From Microbacteriaceae bacterium VKM Ac-2854 (GTDB lineage: Bacteria; Actinomycetota; Actinomycetes; Actinomycetales; Microbacteriaceae): DNA of 64,000 nt. The translations under genes and the position numbers were made by a program. Shown here one piece after another: positions 1 through 13,372 of the stretch. Within the stretch, counting starts at the first letter, position 1, and the number at the start of each line of letters is the position of its first letter. The notes beneath the pieces are model-generated. The model did not search any database, had not been told where the DNA came from, and saw only the letters and a program-made list of their open reading frames with translations. The DNA is taken from NCBI GenBank assembly GCA_013205085.1, contig JABMLH010000003.1, forward strand, positions 124,001 through 188,000, written 5' to 3'.

Positions 1-1728
<1,728 letters not shown>

Positions 1729-1860
1729 GTTCGCCCTCTCCTTCGCTGACACCGCTCTTGCGAGCACGTAATACGTCAATCATGGTTCTCGCGAACCGGC
1801 GACTGCTAGCAAGGCCAGCCTTACACCGGCGCGGAGAAGTATCTCGACGTCGAGATAACT

Positions 1861-2589
1861 CTAGCGTGCCTGCGGCGTCTCGGTGGACGTCGCCTTCGCG
1901 TACAGCGAGCGCACCGTCAGCACGGTCAGCACCAGCAGCGGCGCGTAGAGCGGGATGCCGAGAACGAGCTTGAACGTGCCCAGCAGCGCCACGTCACCCG
2001 CGAGGTACAGCGGGTACTGGATCGCCAACCGCAGGATGAACAGCGCCGCCCAGCACAGGCTGAGCACGGTCAGCACCCGGAACTTGCGCTTGTCGCCGCG
2101 CCACGCCGTGCCCTCGCCCATCAGGAAGCCGACGGCCACTCCGATGAGCGGCCAGCGCACCAGCACGGAGACGAGGAAGGCCGCGCCGTAACCGAGGTTC
2201 AGCCAGAGCCCGAGCAGGAAGTTGTCCTGACCGCGACCCGTCCACAATGAGAGGGCGGCAGAGGCGACGACGCCGATCAGGCCGCCGAGCGCCTGAGTGA
2301 CCGGCGTCTTCGTGAGCAGTCGGATCACCGTGAAGATCACGGCGACGCCGACCGAGATCCCGAGCGCGACGGGCAGTTCCAGGCCGATCGTGAACGCGAT
2401 CACGAACAGCAGACCGGGCAGCACCGCCTCGACGATGCCGCGGACGCCGCCCATGGTCGCCAGAAGCGCCCGCCCGTCGAACGGACGACCGTCCTTGACC
2501 GAGCCGAGGCCGGCCTTCTTGGCCGCCTCCGCGATCGCGTCGCCGAGCGGGCTGCTCGCGTCGGGCTGCTTCTGCCCGGGGTCGCTCAC
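1861..2589 (-). CDS. DUF3159 integral membrane protein
   Basis: 242-residue membrane protein of the actinobacterial DUF3159 family, function unknown. A polar N-terminal stretch (about 1-45) is followed by GVRGIVEAVLPGLLF and around six hydrophobic segments, including PVALGISVGVAVIFTVI, LGGLIGVVASAALSL, LWLNLGYGAAFLVSVLV and LVLGIPLYAPLLVLTVL. It is the last gene of a three-gene unit: the DUF3710 gene ends 4 bp upstream, and dut precedes that. This conserved order next to aconitase is common in Actinobacteria. I see no catalytic motif. Family call is confident; the role is unknown. Confidence 0.88.
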   Translation of the reverse strand: MSDPGQKQPDASSPLGDAIAEAAKKAGLGSVKDGRPFDGRALLATMGGVRGIVEAVLPGLLFVIAFTIGLELPVALGISVGVAVIFTVIRLLTKTPVTQALGGLIGVVASAALSLWTGRGQDNFLLGLWLNLGYGAAFLVSVLVRWPLIGVAVGFLMGEGTAWRGDKRKFRVLTVLSLCWAALFILRLAIQYPLYLAGDVALLGTFKLVLGIPLYAPLLVLTVLTVRSLYAKATSTETPQAR

Positions 2590-2593
2590 GCGG

Positions 2594-3226
2594 TCAGCTC
2601 GCGCTCTGCGCCTGGCCGCCGGCCGGCACCTTGAGCGGGATCAGGTCGCGCGGCGGCATCGGGCCCGTGCCGCGGACGACGACGACGCTGCGGAACAGCT
2701 CCTCCACCTTCTCGGCGGCGGCGGCATCCAAGGCGCCGGCGCCCGCGATCACCCCGCGGAGGAACCAGCGCGGGCCGTCCACTCCGATGAAGCGGGCGAT
2801 GCGCTTGGCGCCGGCCTCGGGTCCGGCGACGGGGAGCTCCGCGACCAACTCGGGGCCGAACACCCCCTCGCGCTCGGCGGTCGTGCCGCCCTGCTTAGCG
2901 ATCTGGTCGGCGATCTGGTCGCGGATCTCGTGCCAGAGCCCCGACGAGCGAGGCGCTGCGAACGGCTGGACCTGCAGGGTCGAACCGGCGTAGTCCAGGC
3001 CCACCGCGATCACCCGTTGCGTGCCCTCCTCCACCTCGAGTCGGAGGTGCAGACCCTCGCGGGGCAGGATCTTGATGCCGCCGAGGTCGATGTAGGGGCG
3101 GACGGGGTTCGCCTCGAGTTCGTCGAGCGGGCCTTCCGTCGCTCGGTCCTCGGGGGCCGACTTCTCGAAGTCGACGGGAAGCGCGGCGGCGTCCTCGACG
3201 CCGCCCACGGGCTGGATGTCGCTCAT
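2594..3226 (-). CDS. DUF3710 domain protein
   Basis: 210-residue soluble protein of the actinobacterial DUF3710 family, function unknown. The acidic N-terminus (about 1-40) is followed by YIDLGGIKILPREGLHLRLEVEEGTQRVIAV and the family signature FAAPRSSGLWHEIRDQI, then RFIGVDGPRWFLRGVIAGAGA near 140-165. No signal peptide or membrane span is visible. Its ATG overlaps the dut stop codon by 4 bp (ATGA), so it is probably translated by coupling to dut. The downstream DUF3159 gene starts 4 bp after its stop. The three products may act together, but that is inferred from gene order only. Confidence 0.87.
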   Translation of the reverse strand: MSDIQPVGGVEDAAALPVDFEKSAPEDRATEGPLDELEANPVRPYIDLGGIKILPREGLHLRLEVEEGTQRVIAVGLDYAGSTLQVQPFAAPRSSGLWHEIRDQIADQIAKQGGTTAEREGVFGPELVAELPVAGPEAGAKRIARFIGVDGPRWFLRGVIAGAGALDAAAAEKVEELFRSVVVVRGTGPMPPRDLIPLKVPAGGQAQSAS

Positions 3227-3711
3227 GCGTTGCCTTTCTGAGAGTTGCCGGGCGTCGCCGATTCGGTGCTGGTCAACGCGGAGGTGCCCGTCGATCCGAA
3301 TCCGCCCTCGCCGCGGACCGAATCCGGCAGCACCTCGACCGGAATGAACCGGGCGCGCGATACGGGCAGCACCACGAGTTGGGCGATGCGGTCACCCGCG
3401 GCGATCGAATACGGCGCCGCCGCGTCGGTGTTCAGCAGCGACACCCGGATCTCACCGCGGTAGCCGGCGTCGACGGTGCCCGGCGCGTTCACGATCGTGA
3501 TGCCGTGCTTGAAGGCGAGTCCGGAGCGCGGCACGACGAAGGCGACGTAGCCGTCCGGAAGCGCGATCGAGACGCCGGTTCCGACACTCGCACGCTCCCC
3601 CGGTGCCAGCACCAGATCCTCCGATGAGCGCAGATCCGATCCGGCGTCACCGGGGTGAGCGTACTCGGGCAGGTAGTCGGCACGGATCGAGACGTCGACG
3701 GATTGGTTCAC
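3223..3711 (-). CDS. dut: Deoxyuridine 5'-triphosphate nucleotidohydrolase
   Basis: Trimeric dUTPase hydrolysing dUTP to dUMP and PPi, which keeps uracil out of DNA and feeds dTMP synthesis. All five family motifs are present: HPGDAGSDL (19-27), PRSGLAFKHGI (61-71), GTVDAGYRGEIRV (78-90, catalytic Asp81), GDRIAQLVV (106-114) and the C-terminal arm RGEGGFGSTG (133-142). The 162-residue length fits the family. A longer reading frame reaches 3783, but I choose GTG at 3709-3711: it fits the family N-terminus and lies 6 nt after TACCCT (3718-3723), a leaderless arrangement. It leads the dut-DUF3710-DUF3159 unit and is divergent from the DUF3093 gene. Confidence 0.96.
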   Translation of the reverse strand: MNQSVDVSIRADYLPEYAHPGDAGSDLRSSEDLVLAPGERASVGTGVSIALPDGYVAFVVPRSGLAFKHGITIVNAPGTVDAGYRGEIRVSLLNTDAAAPYSIAAGDRIAQLVVLPVSRARFIPVEVLPDSVRGEGGFGSTGTSALTSTESATPGNSQKGNA

Positions 3712-3717
3712 GTGACG

Positions 3718-3723
3718 AGGGTA
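3718..3723 (-). promoter_or_regulatory. -10 box for leaderless dut
   Basis: TACCCT on the minus strand, 6 nt before the dut GTG, so the transcript probably begins at or next to the start codon. The opposing -10 candidate for the DUF3093 gene (TGCAAT, 3738-3743) is 20 bp away, so the two polymerases would compete. Confidence 0.5.
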
Positions 3724-3749
3724 GTCCAGTTGTCTGGTGCAATAGAGAC

Positions 3750-4217
3750 ATGCAGCCCTACCGTGAGAAGCTCTGGCCGACACCGTGGGTGTTCGTGGCC
3801 ACGGCCCTCGTCATCCCCGCCAGCATTCTCGTCTTCGCACCGATCAACTTCACCGCCGGCATCTTCGTCGCGGTCGGCCTCTTCGTCGCCTGCGTACTGA
3901 CGCTGATCGGCCTCTCTCCCGTGCTCGAGGTGAAGGACGGCGAGCTGCGCGCCGGCAAGGCCCACATCGATGTCGAGCTGCTGGGCGAGCCGGAAGCCTT
4001 CCGTGGTGAGCACGCGTTCGCCCAACGCGGACCGGTGCTCGATGCGCGCGCGTACCTGGTGCTGCGCGGTTGGGTGAAGGACGTCGTCCGCATCCCGGTC
4101 GAGGACCCGGCCGACCCGACGCCCTACTGGCTGGTGTCCTCCCGACGCCCCAACGACGTCGTCGCCGCGATCCGAGGATCACGGCGACGTATCAGTCATT
4201 CGGTCGGCGACTCCTGA
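3750..4217 (+). CDS. DUF3093 membrane protein
   Basis: 155-residue member of the actinobacterial DUF3093 family, function unknown. Two hydrophobic helices near the N-terminus (PWVFVATALVIPASILVFAPI, then FTAGIFVAVGLFVACVLTLI, about 11-50) are followed by a soluble domain with LEVKDGELRAGKAHI, ARAYLVLRGWVKDVVRIPVEDPADPTPYWLVSSRRP. This layout resembles small PH-like membrane-anchored domains. ATG 3750 is chosen because the family starts MQPYREKLWPT; a longer in-frame upstream extension would overlap dut. TGCAAT ends 6 nt before the ATG, a weak leaderless candidate. Divergent from dut by 38 bp. Confidence 0.85.
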   Translation: MQPYREKLWPTPWVFVATALVIPASILVFAPINFTAGIFVAVGLFVACVLTLIGLSPVLEVKDGELRAGKAHIDVELLGEPEAFRGEHAFAQRGPVLDARAYLVLRGWVKDVVRIPVEDPADPTPYWLVSSRRPNDVVAAIRGSRRRISHSVGDS

Positions 4218-4244
4218 GTCGTCGGTGCCGGGCTGTGCTCTGCT

Positions 4245-4538
4245 CTACGCAGCGCACTCCAGGCAGATCGCACCGAGCTTCTCCTCGTGATCGATCTGCG
4301 AGCGGTGCTTCACGAGGAAGCAGCTCACGCAGGTGAACTCGTCGGCCTGCGGGGGCAGGACGACGACGTCGAGGTCGAGATCGGAGAGGTCTGCGCCGGG
4401 GAGCTCGAAACCACCGGGGTTGTCGGCGTCGTCGACGTCCACGACCCCGGACATCTTGTCGGGGACTCGCTCCTTCAAGGCCTCGATCGAGTCGGAATCG
4501 TCGTCGGTCTTGCGGGGGGCGTCGTAGTCGGTTGCCAT
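4245..4538 (-). CDS. DUF4193 zinc-ribbon protein
   Basis: 97-residue actinobacterial DUF4193 protein with an acidic N-terminal half and a C-terminal ribbon: CVSC (70-73) and CLEC (92-95), a Cys4 arrangement likely to bind zinc. Function is unknown. I choose the second of two nearby ATGs (4536-4538, MATDYDAP) because it matches the family N-terminus and has AGAAG 9 nt upstream; the first ATG (4542-4544) leaves only 3 nt. It is divergent from sepH, a neighbourhood conserved in actinobacteria, which suggests but does not show a link to cell division. Confidence 0.88.
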   Translation of the reverse strand: MATDYDAPRKTDDDSDSIEALKERVPDKMSGVVDVDDADNPGGFELPGADLSDLDLDVVVLPPQADEFTCVSCFLVKHRSQIDHEEKLGAICLECAA

Positions 4539-4740
4539 TCCCATCCACTTCTGTTTTCAGCTGTTCAACAAATCGGCGGGGACAGTGTGCACCAAGAAGT
4601 TTCGAATCGCAAACCAACTCAGAGAGCACCCAGGCACCGTCATTCCGCACCAACTTTCGACCCGCCCGCGGTATTCCCCGGCAAGCGGTCGACCTCGTGC
4701 GATCCTTACCGGGGCAAGGTGCCAGAAGGAGGTCCGCGCG

Positions 4741-5796
4741 ATGAAGGAACTGAAGGTGATCGGCGTCGAGAGCGGGTCGCTCGTGCTCGTCTCCGAGGAG
4801 GGCGAACGCTTCGCGGTCGCCATCGACGACACGTTGCAGACCACGCTGCGGCCTCCCCTGCATCCGGTGCAGAACCGCGAGAAGCGCGTCTCGCCGCGCG
4901 AGATCCAGGCGCAGATCCGCGCCGGCCTCTCGCCGGACGAAGTCGCCGAACTCACCGGCGCACCGCTGGACTACATCGCCCGCTTCGAAGGACCGGTGAC
5001 CGCCGAACGCGAGCACATCGTCGCGTCCGCCCTCGCGGTCCGGGTCTACACCACGACCGACCCGGACCCGCTTGAGGAGGGCACTGCTTTCGGCGACGTC
5101 ATCCGCGAGCGGCTCGCCTCGCTCGGCGCCGATGGTGAGCAGTGGTCGAGCTGGAAGGACGAGGAGCAGGGCTGGATCGTCAAGTTGCTGTTCACCTCGG
5201 ACAACATCGACCACGACGCGCGCTGGAGCTTCGACCCGAAGAAGGCGACGCTCGCCCCGATCACGGCCGAGGCGACGACCCTGTCGCAGGCCGGCGAGAT
5301 CCGCCCGACGCTGATCCCCCGACTGCGTGCCGTGATCCCGGCCGCCGTCGATGAGCGCGCCACCCGGTTCGACACCGATTCCTTCATCGCCGCCGCACCC
5401 GCCGCCGTCGAGGTCGCTGCTACGGACGCCGCCGACACGGAGCCGCAGCCGCAGCTGACCGAACCCGTCCGGCCGCTGTCGACCTTCCAGCGTCCGGCCG
5501 CGCAGCAGAAGCCGGAGGAGCGCGAGCGCGACCTGGCGAACACCTCCGACCTGCTGGATGCACTGCGTCGACGTCGCGGCGAACGCGAACACACTGCCTT
5601 CACTCCGTCGCGCGAAGAACAGCTGACGTTCACCACCGAGGTCACCCTGCCGACACTCGAGCCGGCACCGAGCGCGAAGACCGAGCACCCCTCCGCCGGT
5701 CGCGAACAGCGCAGCACCGGCCCGAACGCGCGCCGCGGTCGCGCCTCCATGCCCAGCTGGGACGAGATCGTGTTCGGCGCCCGCTCGGACGATTGA
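4741..5796 (+). CDS. sepH: Septation protein SepH
   Basis: Actinobacterial cell-division protein known from Streptomyces to bind FtsZ and stimulate filament assembly. 351 residues. The N-terminal DUF3071 domain (MKELKVIGVESGSLVLVSE to about 170) contains a helix-turn-helix-like stretch ISPREIQAQIRAGLSPDEVAELTGAP read here as VSPREIQ and LSPDEVAELTG. A disordered Ala/Pro/Glu-rich linker follows, then the conserved C-terminal motif MPSWDEIVFG (about 338-347). AAGGAGG lies 9 nt before the ATG. The following 204 bp contain several inverted repeats before the convergent phosphodiesterase gene. Confidence 0.93.
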   Translation: MKELKVIGVESGSLVLVSEEGERFAVAIDDTLQTTLRPPLHPVQNREKRVSPREIQAQIRAGLSPDEVAELTGAPLDYIARFEGPVTAEREHIVASALAVRVYTTTDPDPLEEGTAFGDVIRERLASLGADGEQWSSWKDEEQGWIVKLLFTSDNIDHDARWSFDPKKATLAPITAEATTLSQAGEIRPTLIPRLRAVIPAAVDERATRFDTDSFIAAAPAAVEVAATDAADTEPQPQLTEPVRPLSTFQRPAAQQKPEERERDLANTSDLLDALRRRRGEREHTAFTPSREEQLTFTTEVTLPTLEPAPSAKTEHPSAGREQRSTGPNARRGRASMPSWDEIVFGARSDD

Positions 5797-6000
5797 GTTC
5801 GTTCCGCTTTCTTCCTCGCTTCGCTCGTCAGAAAGCGCGCGGTCGGCTTCGCGACGGTGCAGGATTTGGAGAGCGTCGTACGTTCGCGTACGACGAAAAG
5901 CTGGAACGCTTTTCGCCGGTTACGCTCGCGGGAGGCGGTCGCGTCCGCGAGACAGCAGAGGTGCTCACCTCTGCTGGAGCGGTGCTGCCAGCGACAGCCG
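5797..6000. terminator. Hairpin-rich convergent terminator region
   Basis: Intergenic stretch between the convergent sepH and phosphodiesterase genes, packed with inverted repeats: 9-bp arms 5874-5882/5887-5895 around a TTCG tetraloop, AAAAGC/GCTTTT at 5896-5901/5908-5913, and an 11-bp stem 5953-5963/5966-5976. A looser GCTTTCT/AGAAAGC pair lies just after sepH around CTCGCTTCGCTCGTC, a string also found after ppgK. Likely serves as terminator for both genes; no long T tract is present. Confidence 0.55.
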
Positions 6001-7131
6001 CTACGGAGCCGCCGTGCCGAAGCCGATCAGGGGGACCTGCAGTTCCTCGGGGGTCAGCGAGCCGTGCTGGCCGATCATGCCCTGGCCCGACTTCGCCGGG
6101 TCGCGGTCGTCGTAATAGGCGATCGCCTTGCGGGCGGCGACGAAGATGTCGCCCATCCGAGCGGCCGCAGTCTCCGTGACGTCACCGAACCAGCCGCTCG
6201 CGATCATCTCGGCCTTCGACGCGACCCACGCTCGCGCCCCCTCCGCAGCGACCCACGCCGCCAGCAGCCGGTCCCGCGCCTCCGGATGCACGTGCAGCTG
6301 CAGACAGCGGGGCTCGCCCGCCACGAACCGCACGCCGTCCAGCAGCGGCCCGTCCGTCAGCAGCACGTGCTGGTGCGCGGGCACGTCCAACACCCCGTGG
6401 TCGGCCGTGAGCAGCGCGCCCTCCCCCGCGCGCAGACGCGCGGCGAAGGCGGCGACCTCGGCGTCGACGGACTCCAGATGGCTCGTCCACTCCGGCGACT
6501 CCCAGCCCTTGGCGTGAGCGGTCTGATCCAGCTCCGGGATGTAGAGGTAGACGATGCGCTTTCCGCCGCGGTCGAGCTCGGCGCGCGCCGCCGCGAAACG
6601 CTCGGCGATCGTGCGTGCCGGGTGGTACTCGGCACCACGCAGGATCGCCTCGGTCAGCGCCGACCGCGCGTAGCGGTCGGGGCCGATCACGGTCGCGGCG
6701 ACGTCTTCGCCGACGGCGCGCTCGAAGACCGTCGCGGCCGGCTGCCACTCGCGCGGACGCATCCGGTCGTCCCAGCCCGAGAGCTGGTTCACGATGCGAT
6801 CGTTCGCGGGATCGAGAACACGGTAGCCGACGAGGCCGTGCGTCCCGGAGGAGAGCCCGGTCGTCAGCGAGGCCAGCGCCGCGGCCGTTGTGGTGGGGAA
6901 CCCCGCCGCGATGGTCGTGGCCTTCGTCAGTCGCGCGGCGAGGGTGCGGGCGTGGCCCGCGCGGGCGCGCAGCGCGGCGGCGCCGAGACCATCGACCAGA
7001 ACGACGACCATCCGATCGGCGCGGGCGAGACCCAGGGCGTTGGAGCGGCCGGCCACGGCGTCGAGGGAACTCGTCAGCACATCGGCCAGGCTCCGTCGCC
7101 GGGCGGGGGCGGCGGGTACCATATGGGACAT
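6001..7131 (-). CDS. Alkaline phosphatase-fold nucleotide pyrophosphatase/phosphodiesterase
   Basis: 376-residue enzyme of the type I phosphodiesterase / nucleotide pyrophosphatase superfamily. Metal and nucleophile motifs are visible: VVVLVDGLG (Asp near 47), FPTTTAAALASLTTG (Thr nucleophile near 80), YIPELDQTAHAKGW (Asp and His) and LTADHGVLDVPAH (Asp-His). IGQHGSLTPEE near the C-terminus supplies the last His. No signal peptide is seen, so it is probably cytosolic or loosely associated. The substrate cannot be told from sequence; actinobacterial homologues are annotated only as alkaline phosphatase family protein. The first ATG is used; a second Met at residue 4 is possible. Convergent with sepH and divergent from parC. 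Confidence 0.88.
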   Translation of the reverse strand: MSHMVPAAPARRRSLADVLTSSLDAVAGRSNALGLARADRMVVVLVDGLGAAALRARAGHARTLAARLTKATTIAAGFPTTTAAALASLTTGLSSGTHGLVGYRVLDPANDRIVNQLSGWDDRMRPREWQPAATVFERAVGEDVAATVIGPDRYARSALTEAILRGAEYHPARTIAERFAAARAELDRGGKRIVYLYIPELDQTAHAKGWESPEWTSHLESVDAEVAAFAARLRAGEGALLTADHGVLDVPAHQHVLLTDGPLLDGVRFVAGEPRCLQLHVHPEARDRLLAAWVAAEGARAWVASKAEMIASGWFGDVTETAAARMGDIFVAARKAIAYYDDRDPAKSGQGMIGQHGSLTPEELQVPLIGFGTAAP

Positions 7132-7205
7132 TGCGCCCAGTCTGACACAGCGCGCGCTCCCGATCTGCAGACGCCATTCCGGCGTCGCACCCCGAGAAGT
7201 GAGTT

Positions 7206-9683
<2,478 letters not shown>

Positions 9684-9689
9684 CGAACG

Positions 9690-9743
9690 AAGGGGGTTGT
9701 CACTCCGTCCCGCTCGTTGCGGGACGCAGTGACAACCCCCTTT
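9690..9743. terminator. Bidirectional terminator hairpin between parC and the 91-aa gene
   Basis: Fifteen-bp arms 9690-9704 and 9728-9742 (core GGGGGTTGTCACT) enclose a second stem CGTCCCGC/GCGGGACG (9706-9713/9719-9726) with a 5-nt loop. The right arm runs into TTT. It sits between convergent genes and would stop both. It belongs to the GGTTGTC hairpin family seen elsewhere in the window. Confidence 0.8.
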
Positions 9744-9746
9744 CCG

Positions 9747-10022
9747 CTAGGCGACGAGTTCCGTCAGGGTGATCCGCGCCAGCTGCAGGCTCATCGTGGC
9801 GGAGTTCGCGACCTCGAGGTACTGGTCCTCCGTCACACGGAGGATGCGCCCCTTCTTCGACGGCGCGAACGCCGACGGCTCCTGACCCGACACGATCCGG
9901 CCGAGGAGTTCGGTGGCCGCCGCGTGGTCGAGTTCGTCCGACGCCCAGATCCGCGTACCGACGCGGCTGTTGGCGATCTTGCTCTCGACGATGACGACGT
10001 GGCGTCCGGTGGATTCGATCAT
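9747..10022 (-). CDS. Conserved hypothetical protein, 91 aa
   Basis: I do not recognise this family. 91 residues, no cysteine, no signal or membrane segment. It starts MIESTGRHVVIVESKIANSRVGTRIWASDEL, has a helical middle DHAAATELLGRIVSGQEPSAF and ends with a probable beta strand and helix (GRILRVTEDQYLEVANSATMSLQLARITLTEL). AGGGGG precedes the ATG by about 5 nt, so it is probably translated. It lies 108 bp downstream of parE on the same strand and ends at the shared parC hairpin. Position between the two topoisomerase genes suggests co-transcription with parE, nothing more. Confidence 0.65.
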   Translation of the reverse strand: MIESTGRHVVIVESKIANSRVGTRIWASDELDHAAATELLGRIVSGQEPSAFAPSKKGRILRVTEDQYLEVANSATMSLQLARITLTELVA

Positions 10023-10130
10023 GATTCCCCCTCGGGGTGTGCGTTGCGGTGTGCTTCCACGCTACGCAGCCACTCCGGTTCGCGCGTCCGGCGAGCGGCC
10101 GACGCCGCTCGGCGGAGAACGCACGCCGCG

Positions 10131-12212
<2,082 letters not shown>

Positions 12213-12396
12213 GGAGTTCAGCCTACTTTCCGGCACCGACACCGACCGCGCGACGCTCCCCGGAGCCGAGACGGAATCGGATGCCCGACTACGCGCAGGG
12301 CGAAATGCCGCCGAATCGTCTCCGGGACGAAACAAACGCGTGCTTTGATGGGTTACAGATCACAGAACGTGAAGCAATGAGTCAGGAGGCCAAGAC

Positions 12397-12633
12397 ATGT
12401 CGACCATCGCAACCGAGAACGGCGCCGTGGACGAGCTCGCGGGTGCCCACCAGCTCTCCGCCGCCGACCGCTGTGACAGCTGTGGCGCGCAGGCGTACAT
12501 CCGCGTCGTTGTGAACAGCGGAGAACTGCTGTTCTGCTCGCACCACGGCAAGAAGTACCAGGAGAAGCTGTCCAGCATCGCGACGAGCTGGCACGACGAG
12601 TCGGCGCGACTCTTCGAGGAACAGCGCCCCTAA
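12397..12633 (+). CDS. DUF7455 small zinc-binding protein
   Basis: 78-residue actinobacterial protein of the family now called DUF7455, often found beside the principal sigma factor as here. Cysteines and histidines CDSCG (26-30) and CSHHG (47-51) look like a metal site. Function is unknown. AGGAGG lies 8 nt before the ATG. It is convergent with gatD, with only 10 bp between stop codons. Confidence 0.85.
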   Translation: MSTIATENGAVDELAGAHQLSAADRCDSCGAQAYIRVVVNSGELLFCSHHGKKYQEKLSSIATSWHDESARLFEEQRP

Positions 12634-12643
12634 CCTTCGTCCC

Positions 12644-13372
12644 TTACTTCACGAGCCGCTTCGCGATCACATCGCGGGCGGCTCGTGCCGTTTCATCCGC
12701 GGCACGCGCGTCCGGGTTCTCCGCGGAGTAGGCAACACCGATCCGTTCCGCGACACGCCCGAGAATCGCATCCGCGACGAGCGGGTTCTTGGCCAGCAGC
12801 GGACCGTGCACGTGGCTACCGAGCAGCGTGCCGGAGGCGTAGCCCTCCGTGCCGTCGCCGTTGCCGACTCCGTAGCTCACGGTACCGAATGCCGAGCCCG
12901 CAGGGATGCCGACGAATCGGCGCAGATGGTTCTCGAACCCCACCACGGTGCCCAGCGCCGTCTCGGCGATGATGTCGTCCGTGACGCGTTCGGTGCCGAT
13001 CACCGCGTGACCCGGGAAGATGCCGGCCCCTGCGACGAACCCACCCGTGGTCTGCGTGCCCTCGCTCAGCAGCTCCCAGCCACCGCCGAAGGCGACGATC
13101 TCCGCGCCTTCGCCGTGCCAGTCGCTCAGGCGGTCGGCGTTGGCCAGCACGATCTCGCGCGCCGCGGGGAGATCATGAGCGGCACCGGTGCCGACCACAA
13201 CGACCGCCGGCGCCGCCGTCAGCCCGCTCCAGTCCTCGCCGAGCCGAACGACGTCGACCTGGGCGACGCCGGCCCAGCGCGCACGCGCGGCGAGCACACG
13301 CGCGTTCGCCGCATCGCCGTTGCTGTCCAACAGTTCGGGGAGGACGACGGCGATGGTCAGGGCGGTGCTCAC
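12644..13372 (-). CDS. gatD: GatD-like type 1 glutamine amidotransferase lacking the catalytic Cys
   Basis: Resembles GatD, the glutaminase half of the MurT/GatD lipid II isoglutaminyl synthase. 242 residues. Family landmarks are GTVVGFENH (141-149) and GSHVHGPLLAKNP (185-197, with His189 of the catalytic pair). The nucleophile elbow, CGGY in known GatD, reads AFGGGWELL (94-102): the Cys position is Gly96 (codon GGC, 13085-13087). The upstream GGGSD-EQ element is GTGAAHDL (61-68). Glutamine hydrolysis by the usual thiol mechanism is therefore not expected. Its ATG overlaps the murT stop by 4 bp, so the two are translationally coupled. The family is certain; activity is not. Confidence 0.85.
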   Translation of the reverse strand: MSTALTIAVVLPELLDSNGDAANARVLAARARWAGVAQVDVVRLGEDWSGLTAAPAVVVVGTGAAHDLPAAREIVLANADRLSDWHGEGAEIVAFGGGWELLSEGTQTTGGFVAGAGIFPGHAVIGTERVTDDIIAETALGTVVGFENHLRRFVGIPAGSAFGTVSYGVGNGDGTEGYASGTLLGSHVHGPLLAKNPLVADAILGRVAERIGVAYSAENPDARAADETARAARDVIAKRLVK

